From UBA7887 sp964408735 (GTDB lineage: Bacteria > Pseudomonadota > Alphaproteobacteria > UBA7887): a stretch of DNA of 59,321 nucleotides. Both the position numbers and the translations under genes were made by a program. The notes beneath the pieces were generated by a model. It did not search any database and was not told the origin of the DNA. It was given only the letters and a program-made list of their open reading frames with translations. The DNA lies in NCBI GenBank assembly GCA_964408735.1, contig CAYPAX010000016.1, positions 1 through 59,321 on the forward strand. The letters are read 5' to 3'. Positions 35,678-44,306 of the stretch are shown in pieces. The stretch's first letter is position 1; each line of letters starts with the position of its first letter.

Positions 35678-36323
35678 CCGAGCGGTCCATACGTCCTGCC
35701 ACACCGGAATCATGGGTGGCTATGAGGGCGGACAAGCCCTCCTCGCGCACCAGGCGCAACAGCTCCTCGAAGACCAGACTCGCCGTCCCGGGATCGAGAT
35801 TTCCCGTCGGCTCGTCGGCCAGCAACAGCGCCGGGCCGTTGGCCAACGCCCGCACCATGGCGACCCGTTGCTGCTCGCCGCCGGAAAGCTGCGCCGGGCG
35901 ATGTCCCGTGCGATCGGACAGACCGACACGCTCCAGCATCTCGCCGGCCCGCGCCTTGGCAGCGGATCGGCTCACGCCGGCGATCATCTGCGGCAACATG
36001 ACGTTTTCGAGTGCCGAGAACTCAGGCAACAGGTGATGGAACTGGTAGACGAAACCGAGCAGCTTGCGACGCAGGGCCGTGCGCCGGCGATCGCCGAGGC
36101 CGCCACACGAATTGCCCGCGATAGTCACCTTGCCCTCGTCGGGGTGCTCCAAGAGGCCGGTGATGTGCAGCAGCGTGGATTTGCCGGAGCCCGACGGCCC
36201 CAGCAGCCCCACCATCTCCCCCTGGCCAATGCTGAGCGAGGCGCCGCGCAAGACTTCAAGGGTGCGCCCGCCCTGCTCGAAACGGCGGACGATGCCGTCG
36301 AGGTGCAGGACCGGCTCACTCAT
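35637..36323 (-). CDS. lolD: Lipoprotein-releasing system ATP-binding protein LolD
   Basis: The 228-residue ABC ATPase powers extraction of outer-membrane lipoproteins from the inner membrane. Walker A is LGPSGSGKSTLLH (about 41-53), the ABC signature is LSGGEQQRVAMVRAL, and Walker B is LLLADEPTGNLD. FVYQFHHLLPEFSALEN is typical of LolD and of the MacB-type transporters. Its ATG overlaps the lolC end by eight bases, so the ATPase and permease are made together. Confidence 0.94.
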   Translation of the reverse strand: MSEPVLHLDGIVRRFEQGGRTLEVLRGASLSIGQGEMVGLLGPSGSGKSTLLHITGLLEHPDEGKVTIAGNSCGGLGDRRRTALRRKLLGFVYQFHHLLPEFSALENVMLPQMIAGVSRSAAKARAGEMLERVGLSDRTGHRPAQLSGGEQQRVAMVRALANGPALLLADEPTGNLDPGTASLVFEELLRLVREEGLSALIATHDSGVAGRMDRSVTLQDGVLEKIEF

Positions 36324-37563
36324 AGCGCAGGGCCTCTACCGGATCGAGGCGGGCGGCACGCCAGGCTGGGTAGACAGTGGCGAGGAAAGACAGTCCTAGG
36401 CTGATCAACGCAATGGTCGCGACTTCGCTCGGGTCGATCTTTGCCGGCAGGCGGGTCAGGTAATAGATCTCCGGTGGGAATACCTGGCCGAACAAGGATT
36501 CCACCCAGCCTTGGATGGTCTGGATGTTGAGCGTGAAGGCGACGCCTACGATCACGCCCGACAACGTGCCGACGGTGCCGATCGACGCTCCCGTGAGAAA
36601 GAACACGCGCAGAATTGTGGCCCGCGTGGCCCCCATGGTGCGCAGGATGGCGATGCCCTTGCCTTTGTCATGTACCAGCATCACCAGGCTGGAGATGATG
36701 TTGAAGGCGGCAATGAGGATGATCAGCGTGAGAATCAGGAACATCACGTTGCGCTCCACCTTGAGCGCATTGGCCAAATACTGATAATTCGACTGCCAGG
36801 GCGAGGCATAGGCTATACCCTGCACCTCGGCATTGATTTCCTGCGAGGCTAGCCAGGCCAAGTCCGGGTCGTCGACGAAGATCTCTATCTGATTGACCAT
36901 CTCCGGCAGCTGAAAATGAAGCTGCGCCTGGGGCAGCGGCATGAAGACGAGCAGATTGTCGTATTCCGACATGCCCAGCCTGAAGGTTCCCAGCACCGGA
37001 TAGGCCCTGGCTCGGGGCACGGTGCCAAAGACGGTCGCCTTCCCTTCCGGCGCCACGATCGTCACGCTGTCGCTGGGCTCGACACCCAAGGTTCGTGCCA
37101 GGCGGCTGCCCAGCATGACACCATCTTCATTGCCGAAGCGCGCCAAGACCCCTTCGGTTATGTCCTCGGCGCTCAAGGAACGGGAGCGCAGTTGCTCAGG
37201 TGCCACGCCCCGAACCAGCGCGCCACGGGCGCGGCCGGCATTGGTGATCATGACCTGTTGCTGGATCTGCGGCGTCGCCCGCTGCACGTCGGCCCGGGCG
37301 CTCAATGTCGCGGTCAGCGCATCGAAATCCTCGATACCTTGCGCCGAGGCCGCCGGATGTACGGTGACGTGCCCGTTGATCCCGAGCAGCCGGCTCAGCA
37401 GCTCCTCACGGAAGCCGCTCATGACCGAAAGCACGACGATCAGGGTGGCGACACCGAGCGCGATGCCGACCAGGGAGAAGCCGGCGACGACGGAGATGAA
37501 GCCTTCGCGCCGCCGCGCCCGCAGATAGCGCCATGCCACCCAGCGCTCGAGGCGGGAAAACAC
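36316..37563 (-). CDS. lolC: Lipoprotein-releasing system permease LolC/LolE
   Basis: The 415-residue inner-membrane permease has one N-terminal membrane helix (VVAGFSLVGIALGVATLIVV), a large periplasmic domain (about 50-265), and three C-terminal helices (NVMFLILTLIILIAAFNI onward). The FtsX/MacB-type coupling region KGKGIAILRTMGA faces LolD. Only one permease gene is present, so the transporter is probably a LolF-type homodimer as in other alphaproteobacteria rather than a LolCE heterodimer. It begins one base after the proS stop in transcription order. Confidence 0.93.
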   Translation of the reverse strand: MFSRLERWVAWRYLRARRREGFISVVAGFSLVGIALGVATLIVVLSVMSGFREELLSRLLGINGHVTVHPAASAQGIEDFDALTATLSARADVQRATPQIQQQVMITNAGRARGALVRGVAPEQLRSRSLSAEDITEGVLARFGNEDGVMLGSRLARTLGVEPSDSVTIVAPEGKATVFGTVPRARAYPVLGTFRLGMSEYDNLLVFMPLPQAQLHFQLPEMVNQIEIFVDDPDLAWLASQEINAEVQGIAYASPWQSNYQYLANALKVERNVMFLILTLIILIAAFNIISSLVMLVHDKGKGIAILRTMGATRATILRVFFLTGASIGTVGTLSGVIVGVAFTLNIQTIQGWVESLFGQVFPPEIYYLTRLPAKIDPSEVATIALISLGLSFLATVYPAWRAARLDPVEALRYE

Positions 37564-37564
37564 G

Positions 37565-38884
37565 CTAGCCCGCGAGCCTTGCCAGAGCGGACTCGGGCGA
37601 CAGCGTCTCCGCCTCGCCGCCCGCGCGTGCTTTCAGCTCCACTGTACCCGACTTGAGCCCGCGCGGGCCGACCACGACCTGCCAAGGCAGGCCTATCAAC
37701 TCCATGGTGGCGAACTTGACGCCCGCGCGCTCGTCGCGGTCGTCGTAAAGCACATCGACTCCGGCCTCGCCGAGCTGGCGATAGAGCGCCTCGCAGGCTT
37801 CGTTGCAGCCTTCGTCATTGGCCTTGAGGTTGACGATACCGACCTTGAAGGGCGCAACGCTCTCGGGCCAAATGATACCCGCATCGTCATGGCTGGCCTC
37901 TATGACGGCACCGACCAGTCGCGAGACGCCGATGCCGTAGGAGCCCATCTCGACGGTGATGGCCTCGCCGTCGGCGCCTGTCACCACGGCACCCATGGAT
38001 TTCGAGTATTTGGTGCCGAAGTAGAAAATGTGCCCGACCTCGATACCACGCGCGGTGCGCTGGCGGTCAGCTGCCACGGCATCGTCGAAGGCAGCCGCAT
38101 CGTGCTCCTCGTCGGTGGCGGCATAGTGGTTCGTCCAGTCCTCGACCATGGGCGCCAGATCGCCACGATAGTCGATATCGTCCGCCAGGATGTCGCGTTC
38201 GAGCAGCGCCGCGTCGCAGAAGACCTCGCTCTCGCCCGTATCGGCGAGGACGATGAACTCGTGGCTCATGTCACCGCCGATCGGCCCCGCCGCCGCCCGC
38301 ATGGGGATCGCCTGCAGGCCCATGCGCGCGAAGGTGCGCAAATAGGCGATGAACATGCGGGTATAGGAGCGCCGGGCGCCATCCATATCGAGGTCGAAGG
38401 AATAGTTGTCCTTCATCAGGAATTCGCGCCCGCGCATCACGCCGAAGCGCGGGCGCACCTCGTCGCGGAACTTCCACTGAATTTGATACAGGTTCTTAGG
38501 AAGGTCGCGGTAACTTTTGATATTATGTCGGAAAATATCCGTGATAACTTCCTCATGCGTCGGCCCGAACAGCATGTCGCGCTTGTGCCGGTCGGTGATG
38601 CGCAGCATCTCGCGGCCATAGTCTTCGTAGCGTCCGCTCTCGCGCCAAAGGTCCGCCGGCTGAATCGCCGGCATCAACAGTTCCTGGCAGCCCGCCGCGT
38701 CCATCTCCTCGCGTACGATCTGTTCGACCCGGCGCAGTACACGATGCCCCAGCGGCAGCCAGCTATAGATGCCGGCACTCGATTGGCGGATCATGCCGGC
38801 GCGCAGCATCAGCCGGTGCGAGACGATCTGCGCCTCGCTCGGATTTTCCTTGAGCGTGGGAAGGAAGTATTCGGAAAGTCGCAA
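37565..38884 (-). CDS. proS: Prolyl-tRNA synthetase (type 2, insert-free)
   Basis: The class II synthetase charges tRNA-Pro. Motif 2 is FRDEVRPRFGVMRGREF and motif 3 GSYGIGVSRLVGAVIE; the anticodon-binding domain fills the last 100 residues. There is no editing insertion between motifs 2 and 3, which marks the alphaproteobacterial type 2 enzyme (about 440 residues). The chosen start is TTG at 38884, giving RLSEYFLPTLKE at the N terminus as in relatives, with AGG five bases upstream. The next ATG upstream (39031) adds about 50 residues without resemblance, overlapping the neighbouring gene. Misacylated alanyl-tRNA-Pro would need a separate editing protein. Confidence 0.94.
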   Translation of the reverse strand: MRLSEYFLPTLKENPSEAQIVSHRLMLRAGMIRQSSAGIYSWLPLGHRVLRRVEQIVREEMDAAGCQELLMPAIQPADLWRESGRYEDYGREMLRITDRHKRDMLFGPTHEEVITDIFRHNIKSYRDLPKNLYQIQWKFRDEVRPRFGVMRGREFLMKDNYSFDLDMDGARRSYTRMFIAYLRTFARMGLQAIPMRAAAGPIGGDMSHEFIVLADTGESEVFCDAALLERDILADDIDYRGDLAPMVEDWTNHYAATDEEHDAAAFDDAVAADRQRTARGIEVGHIFYFGTKYSKSMGAVVTGADGEAITVEMGSYGIGVSRLVGAVIEASHDDAGIIWPESVAPFKVGIVNLKANDEGCNEACEALYRQLGEAGVDVLYDDRDERAGVKFATMELIGLPWQVVVGPRGLKSGTVELKARAGGEAETLSPESALARLAG

Positions 38885-38942
38885 AGCTAACCTGTGGAAA
38901 AAGTGGAGAAACCGACACGCCCAATGTAGGGACGCCTCCCCC

Positions 38943-39362
38943 TCATGGCAATGTCTGCTGCAGCTCGGCGCAGGCCTCGGCGAGGGCGTGCTGGGCCGGG
39001 TCCGAAAGTATGGTATCGCCGAGATAGGCAACGCCGTCTCGCACCGTGACCAAGCCGATATCGATCTCGGCAGTGGGAAGCAGCGCCAGTAGCTTGGGCG
39101 GCAGCTTCACGTAATGGGACAAGGCAAGGCGCGGATCGACCGCGACGTCCTCGGCATCGAGCGACAGCGGCTCGTGTCCGGGCAGATCGGCAGGCGCGAC
39201 GGGGTCGCCATGCACATCGACCCCCGGTTCGTAGGCCACTCCCGGTTCCGCATGGTGGGCCACCAGGTTGGCGCAGTCGGCGTCAGTTATGGTGACCGTC
39301 TCCGCCTCCTCCTCGGCGGCAGCGGCAGATGCGATCAGGAGCAAAGCGGCAAATATGCGCAT
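38943..39362 (-). CDS. Secreted protein of unknown function
   Basis: A 139-residue protein with a signal peptide (MRIFAALLLIASAAAAEE; cleavage probably after residue 15 or 16). The mature part is acidic with a conserved-looking segment, PRLALSHYVKLPPKLLALLP, followed by EIDIGLVTVRDGVAYLGD. It contains a single cysteine (about residue 30) and no lipobox. No family function is recognised. It should be periplasmic. It sits between DUF1467 and proS on the same strand, preceded by a gap of about 220 bases that could hold its own promoter. Confidence 0.7.
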   Translation of the reverse strand: MRIFAALLLIASAAAAEEEAETVTITDADCANLVAHHAEPGVAYEPGVDVHGDPVAPADLPGHEPLSLDAEDVAVDPRLALSHYVKLPPKLLALLPTAEIDIGLVTVRDGVAYLGDTILSDPAQHALAEACAELQQTLP

Positions 39363-39549
39363 GACAGACTTTCTTGATGACGGGCCAGCAGCTTAGCAGT
39401 ATTGTTCAGACAACTGGACGATACGGCGCATCCGGGGGGGTCGCCAAACCAAGTTCAGGGAGGAAGCATAACAAAAGCAGCCAATCGCGACCCATTTCAA
39501 AACACAATGCGCGGCGCGACCTCCGAGCGAGGTAGGCGATACGTTTTCT

Positions 39550-39579
39550 GAGCAAGGCTTCGTGCCTTGCTCTTTTTTT
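39550..39579 (+). terminator. Intrinsic terminator on the plus strand with no gene upstream
   Basis: GAGCAAGGC (39550-39558), loop TTCGT and GCCTTGCTC (39564-39572) form a perfect nine-base-pair stem, followed directly by seven T residues (39573-39579). It fits a rho-independent terminator on the plus strand only, since no T run follows on the minus strand. All flanking genes are on the minus strand, so it may end a small RNA transcribed within 39363-39549, or stop antisense transcription into the nuo-mce operon. Confidence 0.7.
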
Positions 39580-39582
39580 GGT

Positions 39583-39846
39583 TCAGCCCAGCGTGTTGGG
39601 ATCGGCTGACAGCCACTCCCGCAACGGCAACAAGCCGGCTTCGGCGGAAAAATACACAGCTGCCGTAATGGTGGCCGCGATGGCAGTGGTGACCAAGGCC
39701 TTGGTCAGCATGCGGGCGCGCACCGGTGCGCCGGCGTCATTGCCGGGCTCGGGATTCTCGTCCCGGTGCACGCCGAACGGCAAGGTGGTGAACAGCACCA
39801 GCCACCATGTGATGATGAACATGACGATGAGGCCGGCGGTGCTCAT
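39583..39846 (-). CDS. DUF1467 family membrane protein
   Basis: An 87-residue protein with two membrane helices: residues 5-25 (LIVMFIITWWLVLFTTLPFG) and about 48-68 (TKALVTTAIAATITAAVYF), separated by an acidic, charged loop. The sequence fits DUF1467, small inner-membrane proteins almost always next to mce and proS in alphaproteobacteria; their role is not known. Its ATG overlaps the mce stop by four bases (ATGA). Confidence 0.9.
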   Translation of the reverse strand: MSTAGLIVMFIITWWLVLFTTLPFGVHRDENPEPGNDAGAPVRARMLTKALVTTAIAATITAAVYFSAEAGLLPLREWLSADPNTLG

Positions 39847-40253
39847 GCCTGTTCGATCTCGACAAGAGTGCCGCAAAGATCCTTGGGGTGCAGGAACAGC
39901 ACTGGCTTGCCATGCGCGCCGATGCGCGGCTTGCCGTCGCCGAGCACGCGGAGACCTTTTGTCTGCAATTGCTCGCTGGCGGCATGGATATCCGCCACCT
40001 CGTAGCAGATGTGGTGCACACCGCCGCCCGCATTGCGCGCCAGAAATGCCGCGATCGGCGAATTGTCGCCAAGCGGATGCAGCAGCTCGATCTTGGTGTT
40101 CGACAAAGTGACGAAGACCGTGGATACGCCATGCTCGGGCAGATCGACAGGCTCCGACACTTCGGCACCGAGGGTATCGGCATAAAGGGCCGCAGCAGCC
40201 GCCAAATCCGGCACGGCCAACGCGACATGATTCAAGCGACCGATCATTCTCAC
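39843..40253 (-). CDS. mce: Methylmalonyl-CoA epimerase
   Basis: The 136-residue VOC-fold enzyme interconverts the R and S forms of methylmalonyl-CoA so that propionyl-CoA can enter the TCA cycle via succinyl-CoA. Metal-ligand positions are visible as His9 in GRLNHVALAVPDL, Glu in KIELLHPLGDNSPI, His in GGGVHHICYEV and Glu in GTLVEIEQA near the end. The mutase and propionyl-CoA carboxylase are not in the window. The start may be ATG 40253 or the next ATG two codons later. Confidence 0.94.
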   Translation of the reverse strand: MRMIGRLNHVALAVPDLAAAAALYADTLGAEVSEPVDLPEHGVSTVFVTLSNTKIELLHPLGDNSPIAAFLARNAGGGVHHICYEVADIHAASEQLQTKGLRVLGDGKPRIGAHGKPVLFLHPKDLCGTLVEIEQA

Positions 40254-40273
40254 TCCTCCATTGCCTCTGCAGG

Positions 40274-41884
40274 CTATACTGCCACGGTCCCGTCGGTCTC
40301 AAGCTGAATCACCACCCGCTCGGCAAGTTCCACGGCCGTGGTCAGCCCATCCAGCACGACCGCCCTGGCGCCTGCCTCGCGCAGGGTATCCGCATCGCTT
40401 TGTTCTGGGGCACGCGCGATGATGCAGGCAGCCGGCGCCAAGCGCTTCGCCAGCACGGCGATGCGAGAGGCAACCCTAGGCTCGGGCACGGCAATGACGA
40501 CCACGGCGGCCTGCTCCACATGGGCGGCACGCAACACCTCCGTCCGCGTGGCATTACCGAAATAGACGGGCAGATTGCGCCCGCGCGCGGTGCGCACCCG
40601 CTGGGAATCCGCATCGAGCACCAGCAATGGCGTGCCGAGCCCGAGCAGGTGGCGGCTGAGCGCCATGCCGACCTGGCCAAAGCCGACAATGAGAACGTGG
40701 CCGTGCAACTCGCCGCTTTCCGCATCGAGGCGGGCCAGACGGCTCGACGCCTCGCCCTCGAAACGGTCCAGCCAGTTGCGGGAGGCCGCCGCGAGCAGCG
40801 GCGTGACCAGCATCGACACGGCAACGGCGACGATAAGCAGGTTCGCCGTTGTCGTTACCAGCAGACCGGCAGCCGCCGCGAGTCCCAGCAGCACGAAGGA
40901 AAATTCGCTGCCTTGGGCCATCAGGCCCGACAATTGTACGCCGAGACGTCGCGAATAGCCGAGCGCCGTTGCAATGGCGAACAGCAGGGTGCCCTTCACC
41001 GCGACAATCCCCAGCACGAGCGCGGCGACGGCAAGCGGCTCGGCCAGCGTCAGCCCGATATCGACCTTCATGCCGACGGTCATGAAGAACAATCCCAGGA
41101 ACAATCCCCGGAACGGCGCTATATCGGCCGCGATCTGGTGGCGATATGGCGTATCCGCCACCATCAAGCCGGCCAGGAAGGCCCCCAGCGCCGCCGACAG
41201 GCCGGCATGCTCCGTGGCCCAGCTTGCGGACAGCACGACAAGCAGTGTCAGCGCGACGAACAGCTCGGGCGTGCGCAGAGCCGCTACATGGTTGAGCAAC
41301 ATTGGCAGGATCAGGCGCGCGCCCAAGACTACCATGGCAAGCGCAATGGTGCCGCCAAGCACCAGGGTGCCGATGTCGGAGCTGCCGCCGCCCATCATGG
41401 TCACCATGACCAGCATCGGCCCAACGGCGATGTCCTGGACGATGAGCGTGGCGATCGCCAGGCGGCCGAGATGGGTCAAGGTGCGGCCAAGCTCGCCCAG
41501 GATCTGGATGACGATCGCCGTCGAGGACAGCGCAAGGGCGGCGCCTATGATCACTGCCGCCTCGAAGGAGGTGCCGAGGCCATAGGCGGCGGCGGCGAAA
41601 GCCCCGGCGGTTAGCAGAACCTGGATAATGGCCAAGGCGTATACCCGGGCTCCCAGCAGGCGCAGGCGCTCGAGCTTGATCTCCAGGCCGACATTGAAGA
41701 GCAGAAAGACGACGCCGAATTCGGCCAGCGATGCTATGGCGGTGACATCATCGACGATGCCCACGCCGGAAGGCCCGATGGCAACGCCGGCGATGAGAAG
41801 CCCCACCACTGTCCCCATGCGCAGAGACGCAAACAGCCCCGCGAAGACGATGAATGCCGCGAGGATGAAAAGCGCCTGTGTCAC
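40274..41884 (-). CDS. Monovalent cation:proton antiporter-2 (KefB type)
   Basis: The 536-residue protein has about twelve membrane helices of the CPA2 family (Na+/H+ exchanger fold) over residues 1-375, with FNVGLEIKLERLR and GAALALSSTAIVIQILGE as family segments. A cytoplasmic TrkA-N Rossmann domain follows (HVLIVGFGQVGMALSRHL, about residue 396). This pattern fits K+/H+ efflux antiporters of the KefB/KefC/YbaL group. The ion and any glutathione control cannot be told from sequence. Its ATG overlaps the rnj stop (ATGA), so it is embedded in the rnj-mce operon, where many relatives have no such gene. Confidence 0.9.
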   Translation of the reverse strand: MTQALFILAAFIVFAGLFASLRMGTVVGLLIAGVAIGPSGVGIVDDVTAIASLAEFGVVFLLFNVGLEIKLERLRLLGARVYALAIIQVLLTAGAFAAAAYGLGTSFEAAVIIGAALALSSTAIVIQILGELGRTLTHLGRLAIATLIVQDIAVGPMLVMVTMMGGGSSDIGTLVLGGTIALAMVVLGARLILPMLLNHVAALRTPELFVALTLLVVLSASWATEHAGLSAALGAFLAGLMVADTPYRHQIAADIAPFRGLFLGLFFMTVGMKVDIGLTLAEPLAVAALVLGIVAVKGTLLFAIATALGYSRRLGVQLSGLMAQGSEFSFVLLGLAAAAGLLVTTTANLLIVAVAVSMLVTPLLAAASRNWLDRFEGEASSRLARLDAESGELHGHVLIVGFGQVGMALSRHLLGLGTPLLVLDADSQRVRTARGRNLPVYFGNATRTEVLRAAHVEQAAVVVIAVPEPRVASRIAVLAKRLAPAACIIARAPEQSDADTLREAGARAVVLDGLTTAVELAERVVIQLETDGTVAV

Positions 41885-43530
41885 ACGCGTACCAGCTCCA
41901 CGCTGACCTTCGGGCGTTTGTCGTAGGTGCGTCGCAGCAGGCGGCGGACGGCAAGGCGCGCACTCTCGCAGACCTCCTCATCGCTCTGTCGCTTGGCCTT
42001 GGACAGGCCATCGACGGCGCGCGAGGCGGCGTCCACAAGCACCTCTCCCGGGACCGCGCCATCGATATGGACACCCTCGGCGCGCCAGCGCGGCTCGGCC
42101 AGAAGGTTGCCGCCGCTGTCCATGACCAGAGTGACGAAAACCACGCCGTCGCGCATCAATTGGCGGCGGGCGCGCAGAACCTCGCTGTCGATGGCTATCA
42201 GGGCATTGCCGTCCAGCGCCAGCCTGCCGGAAGGCACATGATCGACGATCTCCGCCGGACCCGGTGCCAGCTTGAGCACGGTGCCATTCTCGACCAGGCC
42301 GACTTGCGGCACCTGCAGCGATTTCGCGAGCGCCCCGTGCTCGGCGAGATGGCGTCGCTCGCCGTGCACCGGCACAGCGACATCGGGCCGCACCCAGCCA
42401 TACATCTGCGCCAATTCGTCACGCGCCGGATGGCCGGAAACATGCACGAAATGATCGGCTTCCGTGATTACCTCGATGCCACGTGCCGCCAAATTGTCAT
42501 AGAGGCGATAGATCGCCTTGTCGTTGCCCGGGATGACCTTGGACGAGAACACCACAAGGTCGCCCGGCTCCAACGAGATGCGTGGGTGGGAATCGACCGC
42601 GATCTTGGCCAGCGCCGCGCGCGGCTCTCCTTGACTGCCGGTGGCCAGGATGACCAGCTTCTCGGGCGGCAAATAGCCCGCCTCGTCGTCGGACAGCAAT
42701 GGCGGCAGGTCCCTCAGATAGCCCGCCTCTCGCGCGGCCTCGACGGCGCGCCAAAGGCTGCGACCGGCCAGCACGACCTGACGGTCGTGATGTTGCGCCA
42801 CTTTCACGACGGTCTCTATGCGGGTGACGTTCGAGGCAAATGTGGTGACGAGTATTCTGCCCAGGCGATCGGCGAACAGTTCGTCCAGACTGCGCCTGAG
42901 CGCGCCCTCGGAGCCTGACTCGCCAGGCACGAAGACATTGGTCGAATCGCAGACCAGGGCGAGAACACCCTCGTCCCCGATGTCTCGTAGAGCCGCATCG
43001 TCGACGTTTTCGCCGATCAGGGGCTCGGGATCGACCTTGAAGTCGCCAGTGTGCACCACCGTGCCGAGGCGCGTGCGGATAGCGACCGCATTGGGTTCGA
43101 GCGTGGAGTGAGTGACTGTGATCAGCTCCATGTCGAACGGTCCCAGTTCGAACCTCGCGCCGAGGGGAATGATATGGAGCGGGACCTTATCTTCCAGGCC
43201 AACCTCTGCGAGCTTGCGTCGCAGCAATGCAGCCGTAAACGGCGTGGCGTAGACCGGGCAGCGAAGCTGCGGCCAAAGATAGGGTACGGCGCCGAGGTGA
43301 TCCTCATGGGCGTGGGTCAAGACGATCGCCAGTAAATCGTCCCGGCGCTCGGCGATAAAGCCGGGGTCGGGCATCACAAGTTCAATGCCGGGCAGGTCGG
43401 GCTCGCCGAAGGTGATGCCGAGGTCGAGCATCACCCATTTGCCATCGAGGCAATAGAGGTTGAGGTTCATGCCGATCTCGCCGGAACCGCCGAGAGGCAG
43501 GAAGATCAGGGCTTCGTCCGCGCCGCTCAC
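41881..43530 (-). CDS. rnj: Ribonuclease J
   Basis: The metallo-beta-lactamase/beta-CASP ribonuclease matures and degrades RNA, including rRNA 5' ends. The zinc motif is THAHEDHLGAVPYLWP near residue 70. Later motifs include TGDFKVDPEP, CDSTNV, ATGSQGEPRAAL and FVHVSGHPARDE. About 549 residues are predicted if translation starts at the GTG at 43530, which overlaps the coaX stop (GTGA) and sits where relatives start. An ATG nine codons upstream (43557) is the alternative. Confidence 0.95.
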   Translation of the reverse strand: MSGADEALIFLPLGGSGEIGMNLNLYCLDGKWVMLDLGITFGEPDLPGIELVMPDPGFIAERRDDLLAIVLTHAHEDHLGAVPYLWPQLRCPVYATPFTAALLRRKLAEVGLEDKVPLHIIPLGARFELGPFDMELITVTHSTLEPNAVAIRTRLGTVVHTGDFKVDPEPLIGENVDDAALRDIGDEGVLALVCDSTNVFVPGESGSEGALRRSLDELFADRLGRILVTTFASNVTRIETVVKVAQHHDRQVVLAGRSLWRAVEAAREAGYLRDLPPLLSDDEAGYLPPEKLVILATGSQGEPRAALAKIAVDSHPRISLEPGDLVVFSSKVIPGNDKAIYRLYDNLAARGIEVITEADHFVHVSGHPARDELAQMYGWVRPDVAVPVHGERRHLAEHGALAKSLQVPQVGLVENGTVLKLAPGPAEIVDHVPSGRLALDGNALIAIDSEVLRARRQLMRDGVVFVTLVMDSGGNLLAEPRWRAEGVHIDGAVPGEVLVDAASRAVDGLSKAKRQSDEEVCESARLAVRRLLRRTYDKRPKVSVELVRV

Positions 43531-44306
43531 GCGTTGTTCATCCGATAGAGGCGGCATAGGCCATACAGGGTAAGCTCGGATTCGACCACGTCGATGGCTT
43601 CGGTGGCATCGCTGAAAAGGGCCGCAAGCCCGCCAGTAGCGACCACGCGCATAGGCTTGCCGACTTCCTCGCGGATGCGCCCGATCATGCCTTCCAGCAT
43701 ACCGACATAGCCCCAGTATACACCCGATTGCATGGCCTCGAGCGTTGAGCGGCCGACCACATGCCCCGGCCTTTCGACGGCGATGCGCGGCAGTTTCGCC
43801 GCCGCCCGGTCCAGCGCCTCCAGCGACAGGTTCACGCCCGGCGCAATGACTCCACCCTCGTAGTCCCCGTCCGCGCTGACCACGTCGAGGGTGGTGGCGG
43901 TTCCGAAATCGATAACGATCAGCCAGCCCTCATGTCGCGCATGGGCGGCCACCGCGTTGACCAGACGGTCGGCGCCGACCTCGCTGGGGCGGTCGATATG
44001 GATCTTCAGCCCCAAATTCATGTCCGTGGTCACCACCTGCGCCTCGCAGCCGAAGTAGCGCTGGCAGAGGCTGGAGAGCTGGTAGAGCGCTTGCGGCACT
44101 ACGGTGGCGATGATCGCGCCGCCGATATCGCCCGGCGCAATGTCTCGCAAGCTCATCAGCTGGGTGAGCCAGACGGCATATTCGTCCGCCGTGCGGTTGC
44201 CGACCGTGGCGGTGCGCCAGGAATCCAGCAGCACTTCGCCGTCATAGACCGCGAACACCACGTTGGTGTTGCCGGCATCGATGGCCAGAAGGTAGCCCGT
44301 GCTCAT
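43527..44306 (-). CDS. coaX: Type III pantothenate kinase
   Basis: The 259-residue enzyme phosphorylates pantothenate at the start of coenzyme A synthesis. It belongs to the ASKHA fold and is unrelated to CoaA. Motifs are LAIDAGNTNVVFAVYDG (phosphate-binding), GADRLVNAVAAHARH, VIDFGTATTLDVV with the catalytic Asp region, and GGVIAPGVNLS. Type III enzymes are generally not feedback-inhibited by CoA. It starts inside the birA stop (ATGA overlap) and overlaps rnj by four bases. Confidence 0.96.
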   Translation of the reverse strand: MSTGYLLAIDAGNTNVVFAVYDGEVLLDSWRTATVGNRTADEYAVWLTQLMSLRDIAPGDIGGAIIATVVPQALYQLSSLCQRYFGCEAQVVTTDMNLGLKIHIDRPSEVGADRLVNAVAAHARHEGWLIVIDFGTATTLDVVSADGDYEGGVIAPGVNLSLEALDRAAAKLPRIAVERPGHVVGRSTLEAMQSGVYWGYVGMLEGMIGRIREEVGKPMRVVATGGLAALFSDATEAIDVVESELTLYGLCRLYRMNNA

